25,016 nucleotides of DNA. Source: a virus. The stretch covers positions 1 to 25,016 of IMG/VR virus record IMGVR_UViG_3300032006_000077. One strand, written 5' to 3'. Each line of letters begins with the position of its first letter. The stretch's first letter is position 1. The translations under genes were made by a program, and so were the position numbers. Of this stretch, positions 16,069 through 22,562 are shown in pieces. Below the pieces are notes generated by a model that saw nothing but the letters and a program-made list of their open reading frames with translations, had not been told where the DNA came from and searched no databases.

Positions 16069-17373
16069 CTAAAAACTTGTTGCTGAAGTCTCAAATGAGT
16101 ATAATGCATACCGTAACGCGTCGGCCATGTGAGATGCGTAATTGTGTTTCGGTTTCTCTTTCATTAGGTTAGGATTGGGGTCCCATTGGTATTGGTCCAA
16201 CGCAGATAATGTTTCTTTACATCGCTGATCAACAAGTAATTTATCATTGTCCACTATTCCTGCTACCTGTGCAATTCCATCTAAAACTGATTTCTTTGCG
16301 TTAATAGTTGATATGTCATAGTTCTGAGCAAAATCGAAACGGGTCTGCTGCGCAGCGGAATCAATATAAATATAGTCTATATTCCATTTGTCAATCATGC
16401 CTTGTATTTCCTTGGCATGCTTCTCCGTAGTTTGCTCCGCATCAAGGTACTCATCTACTAAGTAGAACTGCTGTTCGTCCCAGTCGTAGGCGATTACACA
16501 AAAAGCCGTCGGATCTCTGTAACCCACATCGAGTCCGGCAAATACGTCCATTTTTGATACATCGATTTCTTCAAAGTTTCCGATACACTCTTCGTGGTTG
16601 AAAGTCCAGATTTGACCTTCGTAAGTATTAAAGTCCGCTTCGTATTCTTGTCTAAATTCGGCCTCGGACATAGACTTTCTAGCTTCCGCAATATCCATTT
16701 CAGACATGCGCGGATTATCCTTATAAGTAGCCCTAATAGAAGCCCATTCCGAGAAGTCATCTTGAAATCCCCTATAGAAAAACTCTGAAAACCAGTTATT
16801 CTTTCCTCTAGGCGTACTTATAAAGATAGCCTTTGAATTGTCTTTATCGAGTGTTGGTCGCAGAGCTACATTAAAAGCATCCCTCCCATCAGCCAGAGCT
16901 GCCTCATCAAATATAATAAGATCATAGGAGCGGCCAACACAACTATCCACTTGATTAACACTTCCCATTCGGATCGTGGACCCATTAGTTAACTCTATTA
17001 CTTTATCCTTAGCATTGTCTTTTGCAACTTCTAAATCGAAATGCTTTATCAGATTTCTCTGTAAATCAAAAGAAATCTGAGACAAGGCATAGTTAGGGGA
17101 CATTATGAGTATGTTTGAGTTGGGCACTAATGATACCAGCTGCCCTATTATATTTGCGATGTAGGTTTTACCCTGCCTTCTCGAAACAGCCGCACATACA
17201 AAACGGTATTTCGGATTGTTGATCGCGTTGATAATCGCCACCTGCGAAGCAAGTGGCGTTACGCCGAGTAGTTCCAAATATGGATCTACTGGTAATTTGA
17301 GAAACCTTGTCTCAGATTGTAAGTCTAATAGTTGGTCGGATATTACATCCTTCCTACTAATTTCAATCGCCAT
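16069..17373 (-). CDS. terL: Terminase large subunit
   Basis: A 434-residue packaging motor with all expected parts. ATPase: Walker A-like 'SRRQGKT' at 64-70, Walker B 'LIIFDE' at 152-157 with catalytic Glu157, and the coupling motif 'FISTPRG' at 184-190. RNase H-like nuclease: 'FAGLDVGYRDPTA' at 278-290 (Asp282), 'YIYIDSA' at 334-340 (Asp338), and 'HMADALRYALY' at 415-425 (Asp418), the three acidic metal ligands. The start has an AGAGG ribosome-binding site 5 bases upstream. It pumps DNA into the head and cuts genome ends with the small subunit and probably the adjacent HNH protein. Unusually, the small subunit gene is about 1.8 kb upstream, separated by small membrane-protein genes. Confidence 0.97.
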   Translation of the reverse strand: MAIEISRKDVISDQLLDLQSETRFLKLPVDPYLELLGVTPLASQVAIINAINNPKYRFVCAAVSRRQGKTYIANIIGQLVSLVPNSNILIMSPNYALSQISFDLQRNLIKHFDLEVAKDNAKDKVIELTNGSTIRMGSVNQVDSCVGRSYDLIIFDEAALADGRDAFNVALRPTLDKDNSKAIFISTPRGKNNWFSEFFYRGFQDDFSEWASIRATYKDNPRMSEMDIAEARKSMSEAEFRQEYEADFNTYEGQIWTFNHEECIGNFEEIDVSKMDVFAGLDVGYRDPTAFCVIAYDWDEQQFYLVDEYLDAEQTTEKHAKEIQGMIDKWNIDYIYIDSAAQQTRFDFAQNYDISTINAKKSVLDGIAQVAGIVDNDKLLVDQRCKETLSALDQYQWDPNPNLMKEKPKHNYASHMADALRYALYSFETSATSF

Positions 17374-17381
17374 GTTAACCT

Positions 17382-17750
17382 CTAATGGTCAGTTTTTCCT
17401 TTACTAGTTCCAGCATATAAGCCAAACCATGCAGCACCAGCACCTACTATTATTGAAATAAGTCCTGATTGCTCTAAGCTAGGTTCTGGTAGTGCCATGA
17501 ACCACATGGTGCTGTAGTAGAGTAGGAAAATATAAACACTTAAAAACAAGCGTGGAAAGATTCTCCAGCTATCTACAGCTTGTGCCATAAATATAAACTT
17601 TTGCCAAGGGTTACGAGTTTCCATGTCTTCTAACTCGCGAATCCTATCTTTTAAAGCAGACTGTTCTTGGAGAAGCTCCATAAATTTACTGAGGTCTAAT
17701 TCTACCTCGTTTCTGGACATATCTCCTTGGAATCTATCCATATCACTCAT
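17382..17750 (-). CDS. Membrane protein, putative holin
   Basis: A 122-residue protein. Residues 1-45 are charged and helical, with a likely coiled coil ('KFMELLQEQSALKDRIRELED'). Two membrane segments follow: about 66-83 ('FPRLFLSVYIFLLYYSTMWF' region) and about 96-114 ('GLISIIVGAGAAWFGLYAG'). The aromatic first segment, the 'MALPEP' turn and the glycine/alanine-rich second segment resemble holin-like proteins that I know from marine phages. It overlaps the upstream gene as ATGA and ends 8 bases before the large terminase start. No endolysin is present in the window, so the lysis role is a tentative inference. Confidence 0.6.
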   Translation of the reverse strand: MSDMDRFQGDMSRNEVELDLSKFMELLQEQSALKDRIRELEDMETRNPWQKFIFMAQAVDSWRIFPRLFLSVYIFLLYYSTMWFMALPEPSLEQSGLISIIVGAGAAWFGLYAGTSKGKTDH

Positions 17751-17905
17751 ACTTTACGTTCTCCTTCCATATAGCAGTTACGGCTATACGTTTTGCTTTG
17801 GGCTTGCTCAGCCCAGTCTAATTCTTGGATTAGACGTGTGTACCACTGTTTATCATAATCCTTAGAAGCCTTATCGCGATCTTCCGCTAGTTGCTCCTTG
17901 CGCAT
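17747..17905 (-). CDS. Small charged hypothetical protein
   Basis: A 52-residue charged, helical protein starting at 'MRKEQLAEDRDKASKDYDKQ' and ending in an ATGA overlap with the holin-like gene. The frame stays open upstream to an ATG at 17965, which would add 20 very basic residues, but that stretch overlaps the lysine-rich ORF in another frame; I prefer the shorter form because the lysine-rich ORF ends 10 bases before this ATG. Neither start has a strong ribosome-binding site. The middle ('WYTRLIQELDWAEQAQ') is amphipathic. No family recognised. Confidence 0.5.
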   Translation of the reverse strand: MRKEQLAEDRDKASKDYDKQWYTRLIQELDWAEQAQSKTYSRNCYMEGERKV

Positions 17906-17915
17906 TAAGATATAG

Positions 17916-17984
17916 TTACTTTTTCTTCTTGCCACGCTTTTTCTTCTTTTTCTTAGGCTTTCCATACCCAACCCACTTAGGCAT
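17916..17984 (-). CDS. Tiny lysine-rich protein
   Basis: A 22-residue ORF beginning 'MPKWVGYGKP' and then almost entirely lysine with one Arg-Gly. Very short basic proteins of this look occur in phage late operons, and their role is unknown to me. A GTG at 18020 in the same frame would add 12 residues and lies 10 bases after an AGGAG; the ATG itself has no ribosome-binding site but begins 5 bases before the stop of the 15-codon leader ORF, so coupling is possible. Confidence 0.45.
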   Translation of the reverse strand: MPKWVGYGKPKKKKKKRGKKKK

Positions 17985-18024
17985 GGCTACACCGACAAGG
18001 GATACATAGACACACTTCACACAT
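17977..18024 (-). CDS. Possible cysteine-rich 15-residue leader ORF
   Basis: ATG at 18024 with an AGGAG ribosome-binding site 6 bases upstream encodes 'MCEVCLCIPCRCSHA', with five cysteines in 15 residues, and its stop overlaps the ATG of the lysine-rich ORF. It has the best ribosome-binding site of the local starts. It may be only a coupling leader, or the ribosome-binding site may serve the in-frame GTG of the lysine-rich ORF. Confidence 0.3.
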   Translation of the reverse strand: MCEVCLCIPCRCSHA

Positions 18025-18033
18025 AAGACTCTC

Positions 18034-18486
18034 CTATACTCTGGTGGCCACCATTATCAGCCACACGATTATCATTGTTAAAGCCCAAAGAGAAAATCCT
18101 CCAATACCATACTGAATCCACTTTTTGAACTGCCTACGCCTTGCACGTAAACGTGCTACCTCTTTTGCATGAGCTATTCGAGAATCTTCCATACGTTGTT
18201 TAATTGACGTATATAAGTCTCCTTGACCCTGCATTAAACAAATGTCTTTTAACTGTCGATCAAAGTTCTCTAACTGGCGCTTTGCACTTTCCATGTCCAA
18301 AGCTTCTTTGTACGACATCCTACCAGCTTTTTTTCTTTCTACATCCCTATATTTTTCGCTTGACTCTGCCCATTTACCTACGATGGATTGTAGGTCACTT
18401 GCATGACCTGCGGATTGTTTGATCGTATTGATTCCGTCGTTCAGTGCTTTCAGCGCACTTAGAACGGCTGCTACCTCTCCAATCAC
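18034..18486 (-). CDS. C-terminally anchored membrane protein (paralog 1)
   Basis: A 150-residue protein with a GTG start. N-terminal amphipathic helix ('EVAAVLSALKALNDGINTIK'), a charged helical middle ('YKEALDMESAKRQLENFDRQLKDI'), a very basic stretch ('KEVARLRARRRQFKKW', about 109-124) and one C-terminal membrane segment ('GGFSLWALTMIIVWLIMVA'). It aligns through its whole length with the next gene upstream, which points to a tandem duplication. Homologous-looking proteins are widespread in marine phages, with no proven function that I know. The basic flank and C-terminal anchor predict most of the protein in the cytoplasm. Confidence 0.75.
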   Translation of the reverse strand: MIGEVAAVLSALKALNDGINTIKQSAGHASDLQSIVGKWAESSEKYRDVERKKAGRMSYKEALDMESAKRQLENFDRQLKDICLMQGQGDLYTSIKQRMEDSRIAHAKEVARLRARRRQFKKWIQYGIGGFSLWALTMIIVWLIMVATRV

Positions 18487-18510
18487 GATATGTTCTCTTA
18501 ACTTTCAGCA

Positions 18511-18957
18511 TCAAAAGTTTCCCTGTGTTATTACTATAGATACCATATAGCCTAGGACTCCGAATCCGAATAATAACGCTAACACTATGATTCCCGCTTC
18601 AAAGGCTTTACGTTTCTGTCTTCGGGCTTTTGCAGCTTCTTCCAATCTTCTTTTTCTGACTTGCCCTCTGATTTCTATTAACTGGCTCCAAGCCTGTCCA
18701 CCTAATGTATAAATGATGAACTCTCGGAGTTCTTTCTCAATTTCATCTGCTTTGCGTTTTGCAGCAAAGGTCTGTAGTGCTTCTTCTTCTACAGATATTA
18801 TTTGTCCTTTCTTTTTCTGGTTGTGCGCACCCCGAGCGGCATCTATGCCACCCCAAAGTTTGCCGATATCCCCCGCCATATCATGCAGGTCTTTTCCAAC
18901 TTGAATACCTTTTTTAACAGCACTAAAAGCTGCCACCGCAGCTGTGATTGGCTCCAC
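18511..18957 (-). CDS. C-terminally anchored membrane protein (paralog 2)
   Basis: A 148-residue protein, GTG start with a GGAGAG ribosome-binding site. The order of parts matches its neighbour: N-terminal helix 'AAVAAFSAVKKGIQVGKDLH', 'MAGDIGKLWGGIDAA', the acidic-basic helix 'VEEEALQTFAAKRKADEIEK', 'AWSQLIEIRGQVRKRRLEEA' and the C-terminal membrane segment 'FEAGIIVLALLFGFGVLGYM'. The 'GDI..LWGGID...A' and 'W..L......iRk.R' pattern recalls a family found in T4-like and T7-like marine phages. Function unknown; placement between terminase genes suggests a packaging-linked virion or lysis-related membrane role. Confidence 0.75.
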   Translation of the reverse strand: MEPITAAVAAFSAVKKGIQVGKDLHDMAGDIGKLWGGIDAARGAHNQKKKGQIISVEEEALQTFAAKRKADEIEKELREFIIYTLGGQAWSQLIEIRGQVRKRRLEEAAKARRQKRKAFEAGIIVLALLFGFGVLGYMVSIVITQGNF

Positions 18958-18988
18958 ACATTATCTCTCCGTCCTCGGGGGACGTCGA

Positions 18989-19189
18989 CTACCCGTTAAG
19001 TAGTGTAAGTATAATACTTCCTAAAAAGACTATCACAGTTCCTGTTGCTCCCAACAACATAAACTGTAGTCTGTCCATCTTTTTCTCTATATCCTCTAGA
19101 CGACCAAAGATAGTTTTCCATCTCTCCTCACATTGAGCTTCATGGGTTGAAAAACGTGTGTATAATTCATTAAGATCAGGCTGTTCCAT
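18989..19189 (-). CDS. Small holin-associated (XhlA-like) membrane protein
   Basis: A 66-residue protein. Residues 1-40 form a charged amphipathic or coiled-coil helix ('RWKTIFGRLEDIEKKMDRLQ'), and residues about 43-64 form one C-terminal membrane segment ('MLLGATGTVIVFLGSIILTL'). This is the plan of hemolysin XhlA-type phage proteins and of small spanin- or holin-accessory proteins. The start overlaps the small terminase gene by 14 bases. Without a neighbouring endolysin the lysis role is not certain. Confidence 0.65.
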   Translation of the reverse strand: MEQPDLNELYTRFSTHEAQCEERWKTIFGRLEDIEKKMDRLQFMLLGATGTVIVFLGSIILTLLNG

Positions 19190-19640
19190 TATTTAAGAGT
19201 TTATCCATTAACTTGCCATAGTTACCCTGACCGAATGGTACTCCCTCATTAATCTGAACATTTGTCTGATTTTTAATATTGGAAGCGGATGCCTTTTCTA
19301 ACTCTGCTTGAGCTTTTATCTCATCCATACGCATTTTGTGAGCCAGTTGTAGTAAGTCAGCTAAGTCCTTGCTGGAATACACACCGCTTTCCTGTGCTTC
19401 TTCAAGCTTCGAATTAATCATCTCATCCAATAAGGATCCGATGTTATTTTTATTTCGATACCCCGTATCGAGGTAAACAGTGTCGATATACTTTTTAACT
19501 TCTCGTCGATTTAGTATATCCACAACCTTCTTTTCATCAACCATTAGATCTTGGCATACTCCCTTAATATTACCAAGAGTCAGGTACGAGTTCGCTACTT
19601 CAAGTCCTTCCGGAGAAATTGTTGTTACTTCTTTAGCCAT
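19176..19640 (-). CDS. terS: Terminase small subunit
   Basis: A 154-residue protein with the small-terminase plan: N-terminal helix-turn-helix-like DNA-binding region ('LTLGNIKGVCQDLMVDEKKV', 'ILNRREVKKYIDTVYLDTGY', residues about 21-62), then long helices for oligomerisation ('LLDEMINSKLEEAQ', 'DLADLLQLAHKMRMDEIKAQAELEKA') and a flexible C-terminus. It would recognise the packaging site. The ATG lies 6 bases past the -10 box of a perfect promoter, so its A is predicted as +1: a leaderless mRNA. It heads the operon that ends with the large terminase. Confidence 0.85.
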   Translation of the reverse strand: MAKEVTTISPEGLEVANSYLTLGNIKGVCQDLMVDEKKVVDILNRREVKKYIDTVYLDTGYRNKNNIGSLLDEMINSKLEEAQESGVYSSKDLADLLQLAHKMRMDEIKAQAELEKASASNIKNQTNVQINEGVPFGQGNYGKLMDKLLNNGTA

Positions 19641-19646
19641 GAGAGA

Positions 19647-19675
19647 ATTATACTCAAAAGAGGATGTAATGTCAA
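19647..19675 (-). promoter_or_regulatory. Consensus sigma70-type promoter, leaderless, for terS
   Basis: Minus strand TTGACA (19675-19670), 17-bp spacer, TATAAT (19652-19647), then TCTCTC and ATG. Upstream is a run AAAAATTTTT that could act as an UP element. With the usual 6 bases between -10 and +1, transcription starts on the A of the terS ATG. Confidence 0.88.
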
Positions 19676-19686
19676 GAAAAATTTTT

Positions 19687-20145
19687 CTATGATGGTTTGT
19701 CTGGCCAGACTATATCGTCTAGCCTTGTTGCACTTTCGTTATTTGAAGGAACGTCCCTTAAAGCTGTACGATATTCAGCCCACTCTGCTTTCTTTGAGTC
19801 TGATAAAGGACTGTCTGGAAGTTGTGTCCAGTCTGTTCGAAGAATTGTCCAGTCTCTATCTGCTCTGACTTTTTCCCAAAAAGCGGTGGAATTAAATTCC
19901 CAAGTCTCATTACTTTTCCATGTATAGTAGTCCCCTTTCCATTCTCTAGTCTTCCACGCCCCGTCCTTATAATATTTGGTTTGTTGGTACTCTACAGGAT
20001 TTGGTACTTCAGATGTCATGTGAACAATACTTCGTCCTGAGTTGTTCTCATCAACTCCTTCATCTGGAGGCGTAGCTCCAGGAACATACATTCCTATAAT
20101 CTCTCCCGTATTGTTATCAACTATTGATACTTGATAAATTGTCAT
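19687..20145 (-). CDS. Tail (fibre) assembly chaperone-like protein
   Basis: A 152-residue protein starting at 'MTIYQVSIVDNNTGEIIG', with AGGAG 7 bases upstream and an ATGA overlap with the preceding gene; an upstream in-frame start would lack this. The C-terminal 65 residues carry the phage tail assembly chaperone pattern (Pfam PF16778-like): 'RADRDWTILRTDWTQLPDSP', 'KKAEWAEYRTALRDVPSN' and an ending 'IVWPDKPS'. Such proteins are encoded directly after tail-fibre genes and assist fibre folding or attachment. The position after two appendage genes fits exactly. The N-terminal half ('YYKDGAWKTREWKGDYYTW') is aromatic-rich and less certain. Confidence 0.8.
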   Translation of the reverse strand: MTIYQVSIVDNNTGEIIGMYVPGATPPDEGVDENNSGRSIVHMTSEVPNPVEYQQTKYYKDGAWKTREWKGDYYTWKSNETWEFNSTAFWEKVRADRDWTILRTDWTQLPDSPLSDSKKAEWAEYRTALRDVPSNNESATRLDDIVWPDKPS

Positions 20146-20798
20146 ATAGTGTCTCCTATTATTATTTCTCCCCAATTACTCATTGCCCAGGTCGAAGTAT
20201 TATTACTTCCCCAACTAAAAATCCCGTACCCGCTCCAGTATATGTCAGTAGTATTTTGTTTATAATCATACCCTTGACGAATATCCACTGGACCTATTGT
20301 ATAATAAGCGGATTGATTCATAAGGCAATATGTTGAGTCTGTTCTTGCGTTATATATTAAGTTAGCGGGTTGTTGAGGAGTATAGCTTCCTGGTAATGAA
20401 TTAAATCCTTTCGTAGCTTTTATATCAAGCCCTGAAAGTGTAGTTCTAGAATCATATTGTGTATTTCCACTACTATCTTTTACTAATAACCCATAGTCTG
20501 TTCCATTAGCGCTCCCCGCAGTATTTGTTTGGGGGCGTAAAAGAACATATTGCTGAGAACTGCCTCTTACAATGGGCGTCGTAGTTCTAAAATCTGTATA
20601 AATTAGTCCGTATCCTGCAGAAGGCCTTGCCATAACTATATCTCCTGCGGAATAGCTAGGATATGTATTTCCAGCGGTAACTGCAGTTGTTGAAGTATGA
20701 ACTACCGTAAGAAAGCGCAAGCTGTTAATATCCGAGTTAATGACAAACCCGTCCCAGTTTCCTACAGCTGTTGCATTGACTTTTAATCCGTATGACAT
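20142..20798 (-). CDS. Tail appendage protein with YGL modules
   Basis: A 218-residue beta-rich, Ser/Thr/Tyr-rich protein. The N-terminus 'MSYGLKVNATAVGNWDGFVI' and the internal 'DYGLLVKDSSGNTQYDSR' (about 102-119) belong to a 'YGL.V.d.sG...fdsr' pattern common in small phage tail-tip or receptor-binding proteins. The same pattern occurs in the C-terminal part of the upstream 497-residue protein ('TYGLRIYDASGKVLFGDGRK'). The stop of that gene lies 1 base before this ATG, and the chaperone-like gene follows in overlap. Likely a virion tip or fibre component; receptor and enzymatic activity cannot be read from the sequence. Confidence 0.65.
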   Translation of the reverse strand: MSYGLKVNATAVGNWDGFVINSDINSLRFLTVVHTSTTAVTAGNTYPSYSAGDIVMARPSAGYGLIYTDFRTTTPIVRGSSQQYVLLRPQTNTAGSANGTDYGLLVKDSSGNTQYDSRTTLSGLDIKATKGFNSLPGSYTPQQPANLIYNARTDSTYCLMNQSAYYTIGPVDIRQGYDYKQNTTDIYWSGYGIFSWGSNNTSTWAMSNWGEIIIGDTI

Positions 20799-20799
20799 T

Positions 20800-22293
20800 T
20801 TAGTACCTAAAAACTATATAGTTATATGGCCGTGAAACTCCGGCCGTTGTAATATGTTTAACTCTCCAAGCAAAATGCCCGTTAAGCCCAGAACTATGCC
20901 TTTCAATTACCCAGAGAGGAGAAGTTGTATTAGTTCCGCTATAAGTATCTATAATGGTTATTCCTGTTCGCTCTGAGATACCATCTGCATGAGGAACTCC
21001 AACCATCTCATAGTAGTTGGAAAATGTATTATTAGCTAGTGGTGTTGATATGGTTGCGGAGCCTATTAGATTTCCCATCTTTCGTCCGTCTCCAAATAAA
21101 ACCTTTCCACTAGCATCATATATTCGTAATCCATATGTTCCGCTTGTGCCTCCACCACCAGAGCCCCCACTTCCACCCCCAGGATCTGCGCTAGTTGTTA
21201 CTACAAGGCTGTCTGAATCTTCGGCTATTGTCAGAGTTCCTGTAGTTGAGGAGCTGTAACTAGAAGGACCCGTCATTTTAAAGTCTACAGACCATCCATT
21301 TTGTATAGTTGCTGAAGAAGTTTGCCAACTAGCATCTTGTGCTACCCCTGAACCATTTTTTCGCTTAAAAGAACCATTACTTACAGATACGGAGGGTTGA
21401 AAAGTTGTAGGATCACAAGTAATTGTACCAGAGTTTCGTACAACGTCAAAATTTAAACTTGTTGTAGTTACATTGTCTCCTAGACTAAGACCGCTTACGG
21501 TTCCTGTCGGTTCTTCAACCGTGAACTGTAAAGCAGTGGTAGACAGCCTTTGCTCCGATCCATAAAAGTCATTTCCGCCAGGACTATCTGCCGCATTGAA
21601 ATGAGTGAGATAAACATAGTAAGTTCCTGTAGGCATATTTGAACCAACAGTTAAAACTGTACTAGTATCTGTTGTTTTAATTCTGCCTAGTTGGTTACTT
21701 GAACTATCCCAGCCTCCTCCGGTGTAGGAAGTTGGGTTTATAAGGGACCCGCCCGACGCTTGGTTAAATATCGCAAAGTACAGTCTATTATCATTACTAC
21801 CACTAGCTGCTAATAACCCGCCTAGGCCTGATACGCTAAAAGTAATAGTGTCTCCCTGATCTACCGTGATAGCAGAGGTGCCTCCATTCATTTGAGGAGA
21901 CCCTACGACTCTATTAACTCTTATTTTTTGTGAATACTTTTTTCCGCTTCCTGAAGAATGAACTGTAGTTCCGAACCAATACCAATAGAACTCTTCATCG
22001 TCGGTCGCACTAGTAATAGTATATTCCCAACTACTTGGGCTGTTCTGGTTTGTAGTTCCTGCAGTAAATTCGTCAGGATCAGGATCTGTATCCGCAACGT
22101 TTGTATTATTATAACTAACGCTGGCACCATCAGGGGACGGCTCACTCACAACAAATTTAACAGTATCTCCTGTTTTTGCATATATTGTATTATCAGGAGC
22201 ATAAGTGCTGTTCCTTACTAATAAGGGGTAATGCCCTGATACGCCGGTCTGGGCTTCCGCCAAATCAAAAGTAACTGTATAAGTAGTAGCCAT
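20800..22293 (-). CDS. Tail-fibre-like protein with Ig-type beta domains
   Basis: A 497-residue protein that I start at 'MATTYTVTFDLAEAQ'. A TTG 42 bases upstream lies inside the promoter spacer region and is rejected. The protein is rich in Gly, Ser, Thr and Tyr and looks like tandem beta-sandwich domains: residues about 20-130 ('TIYAKTGDTVKFVVSEP', 'EFYWYWFGTTVHSSGSGKKY'), 130-255 ('AITVDQGDTITFSVSGLGG'), and 260-375. A glycine linker ('GGGSGGSGGGG') leads to a C-terminal domain with the YGL module and an ending 'PYNYIVFRY'. The -10 box is 7 bases before the ATG, so the mRNA is predicted to be leaderless or nearly so. Likely a host-range structure. Confidence 0.75.
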   Translation of the reverse strand: MATTYTVTFDLAEAQTGVSGHYPLLVRNSTYAPDNTIYAKTGDTVKFVVSEPSPDGASVSYNNTNVADTDPDPDEFTAGTTNQNSPSSWEYTITSATDDEEFYWYWFGTTVHSSGSGKKYSQKIRVNRVVGSPQMNGGTSAITVDQGDTITFSVSGLGGLLAASGSNDNRLYFAIFNQASGGSLINPTSYTGGGWDSSSNQLGRIKTTDTSTVLTVGSNMPTGTYYVYLTHFNAADSPGGNDFYGSEQRLSTTALQFTVEEPTGTVSGLSLGDNVTTTSLNFDVVRNSGTITCDPTTFQPSVSVSNGSFKRKNGSGVAQDASWQTSSATIQNGWSVDFKMTGPSSYSSSTTGTLTIAEDSDSLVVTTSADPGGGSGGSGGGGTSGTYGLRIYDASGKVLFGDGRKMGNLIGSATISTPLANNTFSNYYEMVGVPHADGISERTGITIIDTYSGTNTTSPLWVIERHSSGLNGHFAWRVKHITTAGVSRPYNYIVFRY

Positions 22294-22300
22294 GAAAAAA

Positions 22301-22329
22301 ATTATACTAAAAATGACATTGAATGTCAA
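22301..22329 (-). promoter_or_regulatory. Consensus sigma70-type promoter, leaderless, for the tail-fibre operon
   Basis: Minus strand TTGACA (22329-22324), 17-bp spacer, TATAAT (22306-22301), then TTTTTTC and ATG. Predicted +1 is 22294 or 22293, i.e. the start codon or one base before it. A/T-rich sequence precedes the -35. Confidence 0.88.
22314..22328. repeat. Perfect inverted repeat overlapping the -35 and spacer (possible operator)
   Basis: TGACATT-G-AATGTCA reads the same on both strands apart from the central base (7-bp arms). It covers most of the -35 hexamer and half of the spacer of the tail-fibre promoter. The other late promoters share the TTGACATT half but not the second arm. 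It could bind a dimeric phage regulator. Confidence 0.5.
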
Positions 22330-22371
22330 GAACAATTTTTAAAGGTGTTTTCAAAAAACCCAAAGTTGTAC

Positions 22372-22424
22372 GTGAGGGGGTGCCCCGCCGCGCGACCTCA
22401 TGTCAAGTCTCGAAACCGCCCCTA
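22372..22424. other. GC-rich block in the divergent intergenic region (candidate cos or regulatory site)
   Basis: In an otherwise A/T-rich non-coding region (22330-22499) this stretch is dense in G and C, with a GTGAGGGGG run, CCCCGCCGCGCG, and arms TGAGG (22373-22377) and CCTCA (22396-22400) that form an imperfect hairpin. No U-tract follows, so it is not an obvious terminator. The octamer GCGACCTC also occurs in the lambda cos region. An HNH protein beside terL is a trait of cos phages. Assignment is speculative. Nothing else was seen in the flanking A/T-rich sequence up to the 22500 promoter. Confidence 0.3.
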
Positions 22425-22499
22425 ACCTATTGATTTATAAGGATATTTTTATTTTGTGAATATTACCAAACATTTCCATTATATCTCCATGATTGGGGC

Positions 22500-22528
22500 T
22501 TGACTTTTTCGGATTCCTGTGATACAAT
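22500..22528 (+). promoter_or_regulatory. Sigma70-type promoter for the rightward early operon
   Basis: Plus strand TTGACT (22500-22505), 17-bp spacer, TACAAT (22523-22528). Predicted start near 22535. The leader includes an A/T-rich AATAAATAAATAAGG and a ribosome-binding site (AAGGA) before the ATG at 22563, unlike the leaderless promoters. Confidence 0.75.
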
Positions 22529-22562
22529 ACGCACATATTAAATAAATAAATAAGGAAATAAT

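Noticed and set aside
16385-16410. TTGACA on the minus strand inside terL with a TATATT 16 bp away
   Set aside because: It lies in conserved coding sequence (around 'DKWNIDYIYID'), the spacer is short, the -10 is poor and no gene start follows.
22294-22335. TTG-started N-terminal extension of the tail-fibre protein
   Set aside because: It would run through the -10 and spacer of the promoter that serves the gene, and it adds an odd hydrophobic stretch to a cytoplasmic virion protein.
22401-22406. TTGACA on the minus strand beside the GC-rich block
   Set aside because: The region 16-18 bp downstream is GCACCC-like with no -10 element, so no promoter is supported.
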